The notes under the pieces are model-generated. The model did not search any database. It worked only from the letters and a program-made list of their open reading frames with translations, and was not told where the DNA came from. From Acidobacteriota bacterium (GTDB lineage Bacteria > Acidobacteriota > Vicinamibacteria > Vicinamibacterales > JACQTH01): 7,350 bases of DNA. Where the stretch lies: contig JACQTH010000014.1 in assembly GCA_016210935.1 (NCBI GenBank), positions 1 to 7,350 on the forward strand, written 5' to 3'. Shown piece after piece: positions 5,898-7,350 of the stretch. Numbering within the stretch: the first letter of the stretch is position 1; each line of letters begins with the position of its first letter. A program made the position numbers and the translations under genes.

Positions 5898-6973
5898 CCG
5901 ACCGGCGCCAGCGGAATGGTCGGTTTCTTGCGGTAGCTCGCGATCGAAATCTGCGCGGCGGTGTTCTCCGCGACGGCCATGAAGGCCTTCGCCGCCGGCG
6001 AGTCGGGCTCGCTCAAGACCAGCGGCCGGCCGGTGTCGCTGCCCACGCGGATCGGTTGATAAATCGGAATTCGTCCCAGAAAGGCGATTTCCAGCTCTCC
6101 CGCCAACGTTTCTCCACCGCCGCGCCCGAAGATGTCGCTTTCGTGCGAGCAGCTCGGACAGACGAAGTACCCCATGTTCTCGATCAGTCCCAGGACGGGC
6201 ACGTTCAGCTTCTGATACATCCGCACCGCGCGACGCGTATCGGCGAGCGACACCTGCTGGGGCGTCGTCACGACAATCGCGCCGGCGACCGGGACGGTTT
6301 GACTCAGACTGAGCGCCACGTCGCCGGTGCCCGGCGGCATGTCGACGATCAAATAGTCCAGCTCGCCCCACGCGACGTCCTGAAAGAACTGCCGGATGAC
6401 GCCGTGCAGCATCGGCCCGCGCCAGATCACCGGGGCATCGTCGCCGGTGAGAAATCCCAGCGAGATGACCTTCAACCCGAACTTCACGGCCGGAACGATC
6501 TTGCCGCCTTCGGTCGAAAGCTGCGTCTGCACACCGAGCATGATCGGCACATTCGGCCCGTAGATGTCGCCGTCGATCATGCCGACACGGCCGCCGCATT
6601 TCGCGAGCGCCAGCGCGAGATTCACCGCGACGGTGGTCTTGCCGACGCCACCCTTGCCCGCGCCGACGGCAATGACGTTCTTCACGCCCGGAATCGCAGC
6701 CCGGCCGGCGTCGGGAGCGGCCGACCGCACGTGCGCCGACATCTCCACCTCGACGGCCGTGACTCCCGGAACCTTCAACACCATTTCTCGGGCCTGATCG
6801 CGCATCTGATCCTTGACCGGACACGCCGGGGTCGTCAGCTCGATGGTGAAGGACACGCGGCCATTCTCTATCGCGAGGCGTTTGACGAAGCCGAGCGTGA
6901 CGATGTCACGGTGGAGGTCGGGGTCCTTGACGGCACGGAGGGCCTCGAGCACGGCAGATTCCTGGACGGGCAT
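5894..6973 (-). CDS. mrp: Mrp/NBP35/ApbC-family iron-sulfur cluster carrier ATPase
   Basis: This 359-residue protein is a normal length for bacterial Mrp/ApbC. Residues 1-80 form the DUF59/MIP18-type N-terminal domain (DPDLHRDIVTLGFV, then TTPACPVKDQM, with C51). The P-loop ATPase follows, with deviant Walker A GAGKGGVGKTT (104-114, signature K107 and K112), MIDGDIYGPNVP (132-143), and Walker B/switch YLIVDMPPGTGD (207-218). The C-terminal CPSC (272-275) is the CxxC that binds a bridging Fe-S cluster between two subunits. Members act as cytoplasmic scaffolds or carriers that pass Fe-S clusters to apo-proteins. The ATG at 6973 is preceded by only a weak purine run. It is the first gene of a three-gene operon, with its stop overlapping the next start. 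A MITE-like element ends 44 bp upstream, so its promoter lies in that gap or in the element. Confidence 0.96.
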   Translation of the reverse strand: MPVQESAVLEALRAVKDPDLHRDIVTLGFVKRLAIENGRVSFTIELTTPACPVKDQMRDQAREMVLKVPGVTAVEVEMSAHVRSAAPDAGRAAIPGVKNVIAVGAGKGGVGKTTVAVNLALALAKCGGRVGMIDGDIYGPNVPIMLGVQTQLSTEGGKIVPAVKFGLKVISLGFLTGDDAPVIWRGPMLHGVIRQFFQDVAWGELDYLIVDMPPGTGDVALSLSQTVPVAGAIVVTTPQQVSLADTRRAVRMYQKLNVPVLGLIENMGYFVCPSCSHESDIFGRGGGETLAGELEIAFLGRIPIYQPIRVGSDTGRPLVLSEPDSPAAKAFMAVAENTAAQISIASYRKKPTIPLAPVG

Positions 6974-7017
6974 GTCTCTAGCTTATCAAGTTTGAATGCC
7001 GGGGACCGCGAGCGTTT

Positions 7018-7044
7018 GGTAGTGGGTCAGTTTCGATCGGCGCG
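7018..7044 (+). repeat. Left terminal inverted repeat of the MITE-like element
   Basis: This 27-base arm pairs with 7242-7268 with a single mismatch (T at 7031 against the complement of C at 7255). It lies 44 bp before the mrp start codon on the minus strand. Confidence 0.8.
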
Positions 7045-7241
7045 CCCTCTGAGCCGCGTGTCACGAGATCTCCGCAAAACAGCCCGCAGGCGACGCGAGC
7101 GGCGTCGGCGATGAGTACGCGATCAGCGTGCGGCGAACCCCGTCGCTGAACAGTCGGCTCACCGGCGATCGGCAAACCCCAACCGACGCCACGATCGTCA
7201 GACCAGCGCCGGAGGGCTGTTTTGCCACGCGGCGAAGCGGT

Positions 7242-7268
7242 CGCGCCGATCGAACCTGACCCACTACC
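7242..7268 (-). repeat. Right terminal inverted repeat of the MITE-like element
   Basis: This is the inverted partner of 7018-7044. Matching stops sharply on the outer side after 7268 and fades on the inner side beyond 7242, which defines the arm. Confidence 0.8.
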
Positions 7269-7350
7269 GAAATCTCACACCACTTGTGTTGGCTGGGCCA
7301 CGCGTGCGTCCCGCTCTCTGTCCGGCGCGAGCGGTGCGGCGGTGCCGGCC
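7269..7350. other. Unassigned right edge, possibly the tail of a minus-strand gene
   Basis: These 82 bp hold no recognised feature. One minus-strand frame runs in from the edge and ends at a TGA (7277-7275), giving a tail of about 24 residues ending VAQPTQVV. Every frame is nearly free of stops in such GC-rich DNA, so this is weak evidence for a gene. Confidence 0.2.

Larger units (their letters stand above)
7018..7268. mobile_element. Probable MITE (non-autonomous element with 27-bp terminal inverted repeats)
   Basis: The two ends of this 251-bp stretch are inverted copies: 26 of the outer 27 bases match (7018-7044 against 7242-7268), beginning GGTAGTGGGTCAG. A second inverted pair of 12 perfect bases (GCAAAACAGCCC, 7074-7085 against 7214-7225) lies inside. 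The two short minus-strand frames across it resemble no transposase, so it would need a transposase in trans. No clear target-site duplication flanks it (GCGTTT on the left, GAAATC on the right), so the insertion is either old or the borders are slightly off. The end sequence recalls insertion-sequence termini, but I cannot name the family with confidence. It separates mrp from whatever lies to the right. Confidence 0.72.

Noticed and set aside
5418..6824. A 468-codon minus-strand open frame that appears to be one long gene
   Set aside because: Its first three quarters lie inside mrp in another frame and read as arginine-rich low-complexity sequence. Only the part after the ATG at 5897 looks like a real protein.
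6974..7017. A promoter in the 44 bp before mrp (TTGATA or GATAAG-like hexamers on the minus strand)
   Set aside because: The hexamers are too close to the start or lack a properly spaced partner, so I could not define a convincing -35/-10 pair.
6056..7114. A 352-codon plus-strand frame antisense to mrp
   Set aside because: Its composition is His/Arg/Asp-rich with no domain, and the opposite strand holds all Mrp motifs.
6978..7264. Two short minus-strand frames (65 and 67 codons) across the MITE-like element
   Set aside because: They overlap each other in different frames, one starts inside the right terminal repeat, and neither resembles a transposase or has a ribosome-binding site.

Overview
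The window is high-GC, densely packed bacterial chromosome. The gene content and the style of the intergenic repeats suggest Acidobacteriota, perhaps a Vicinamibacteria-like lineage. That placement comes from family familiarity and not from any marker gene in the window. I see no rRNA, tRNA, CRISPR array or phage gene.

Layout. (1) Positions 1-2218, minus strand: two M16 metallopeptidase-family genes overlapping by 4 bp. The upstream one carries the full zinc-binding motif. The downstream one runs off the left edge and has lost all zinc ligands, so the pair looks like an active/inactive two-subunit peptidase. (2) Positions 2245-3432, plus strand: a 12-helix MFS transporter, divergent from the M16 pair with only about 26 bp between them. 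(3) Positions 3423-3576: a cluster of four related short hairpins in both orientations, REP/BIME-like. The loop of the first supplies the MFS stop codon, and the last ends 11 bp before the next start codon. (4) Positions 3588-4718, plus strand: a secreted protein with a monoheme cytochrome c domain followed by what looks like an outer-membrane beta-barrel. (5) Positions 4733-4752: a perfect 8-bp-stem hairpin between convergent genes. (6) Positions 6973 down to 4774, minus strand: a three-gene operon joined by ATGA start/stop overlaps. It encodes an Mrp/ApbC-type Fe-S carrier ATPase, a four-helix membrane protein of unknown function and a secreted ComEA-like helix-hairpin-helix protein made of three 60-residue units. 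(7) Positions 7018-7268: a non-coding 251-bp element with 27-bp terminal inverted repeats (26/27 matching), ending 44 bp upstream of the mrp start. It is probably a MITE.

How the parts work together. The M16 pair is probably one enzyme. The Mrp, membrane and HhH genes are translationally coupled, which suggests co-expression, but no shared pathway is obvious. The cytochrome-barrel protein is the most functionally suggestive gene, because a heme domain fused to an outer-membrane barrel could carry electrons across or to the outer membrane. The repeats and the MITE-like element show that small mobile or regulatory DNA has shaped three of the intergenic spaces. I found no convincing new multi-gene system. 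The best leads are the cytochrome-barrel fusion, the covarying hairpin family and the MITE-like element.
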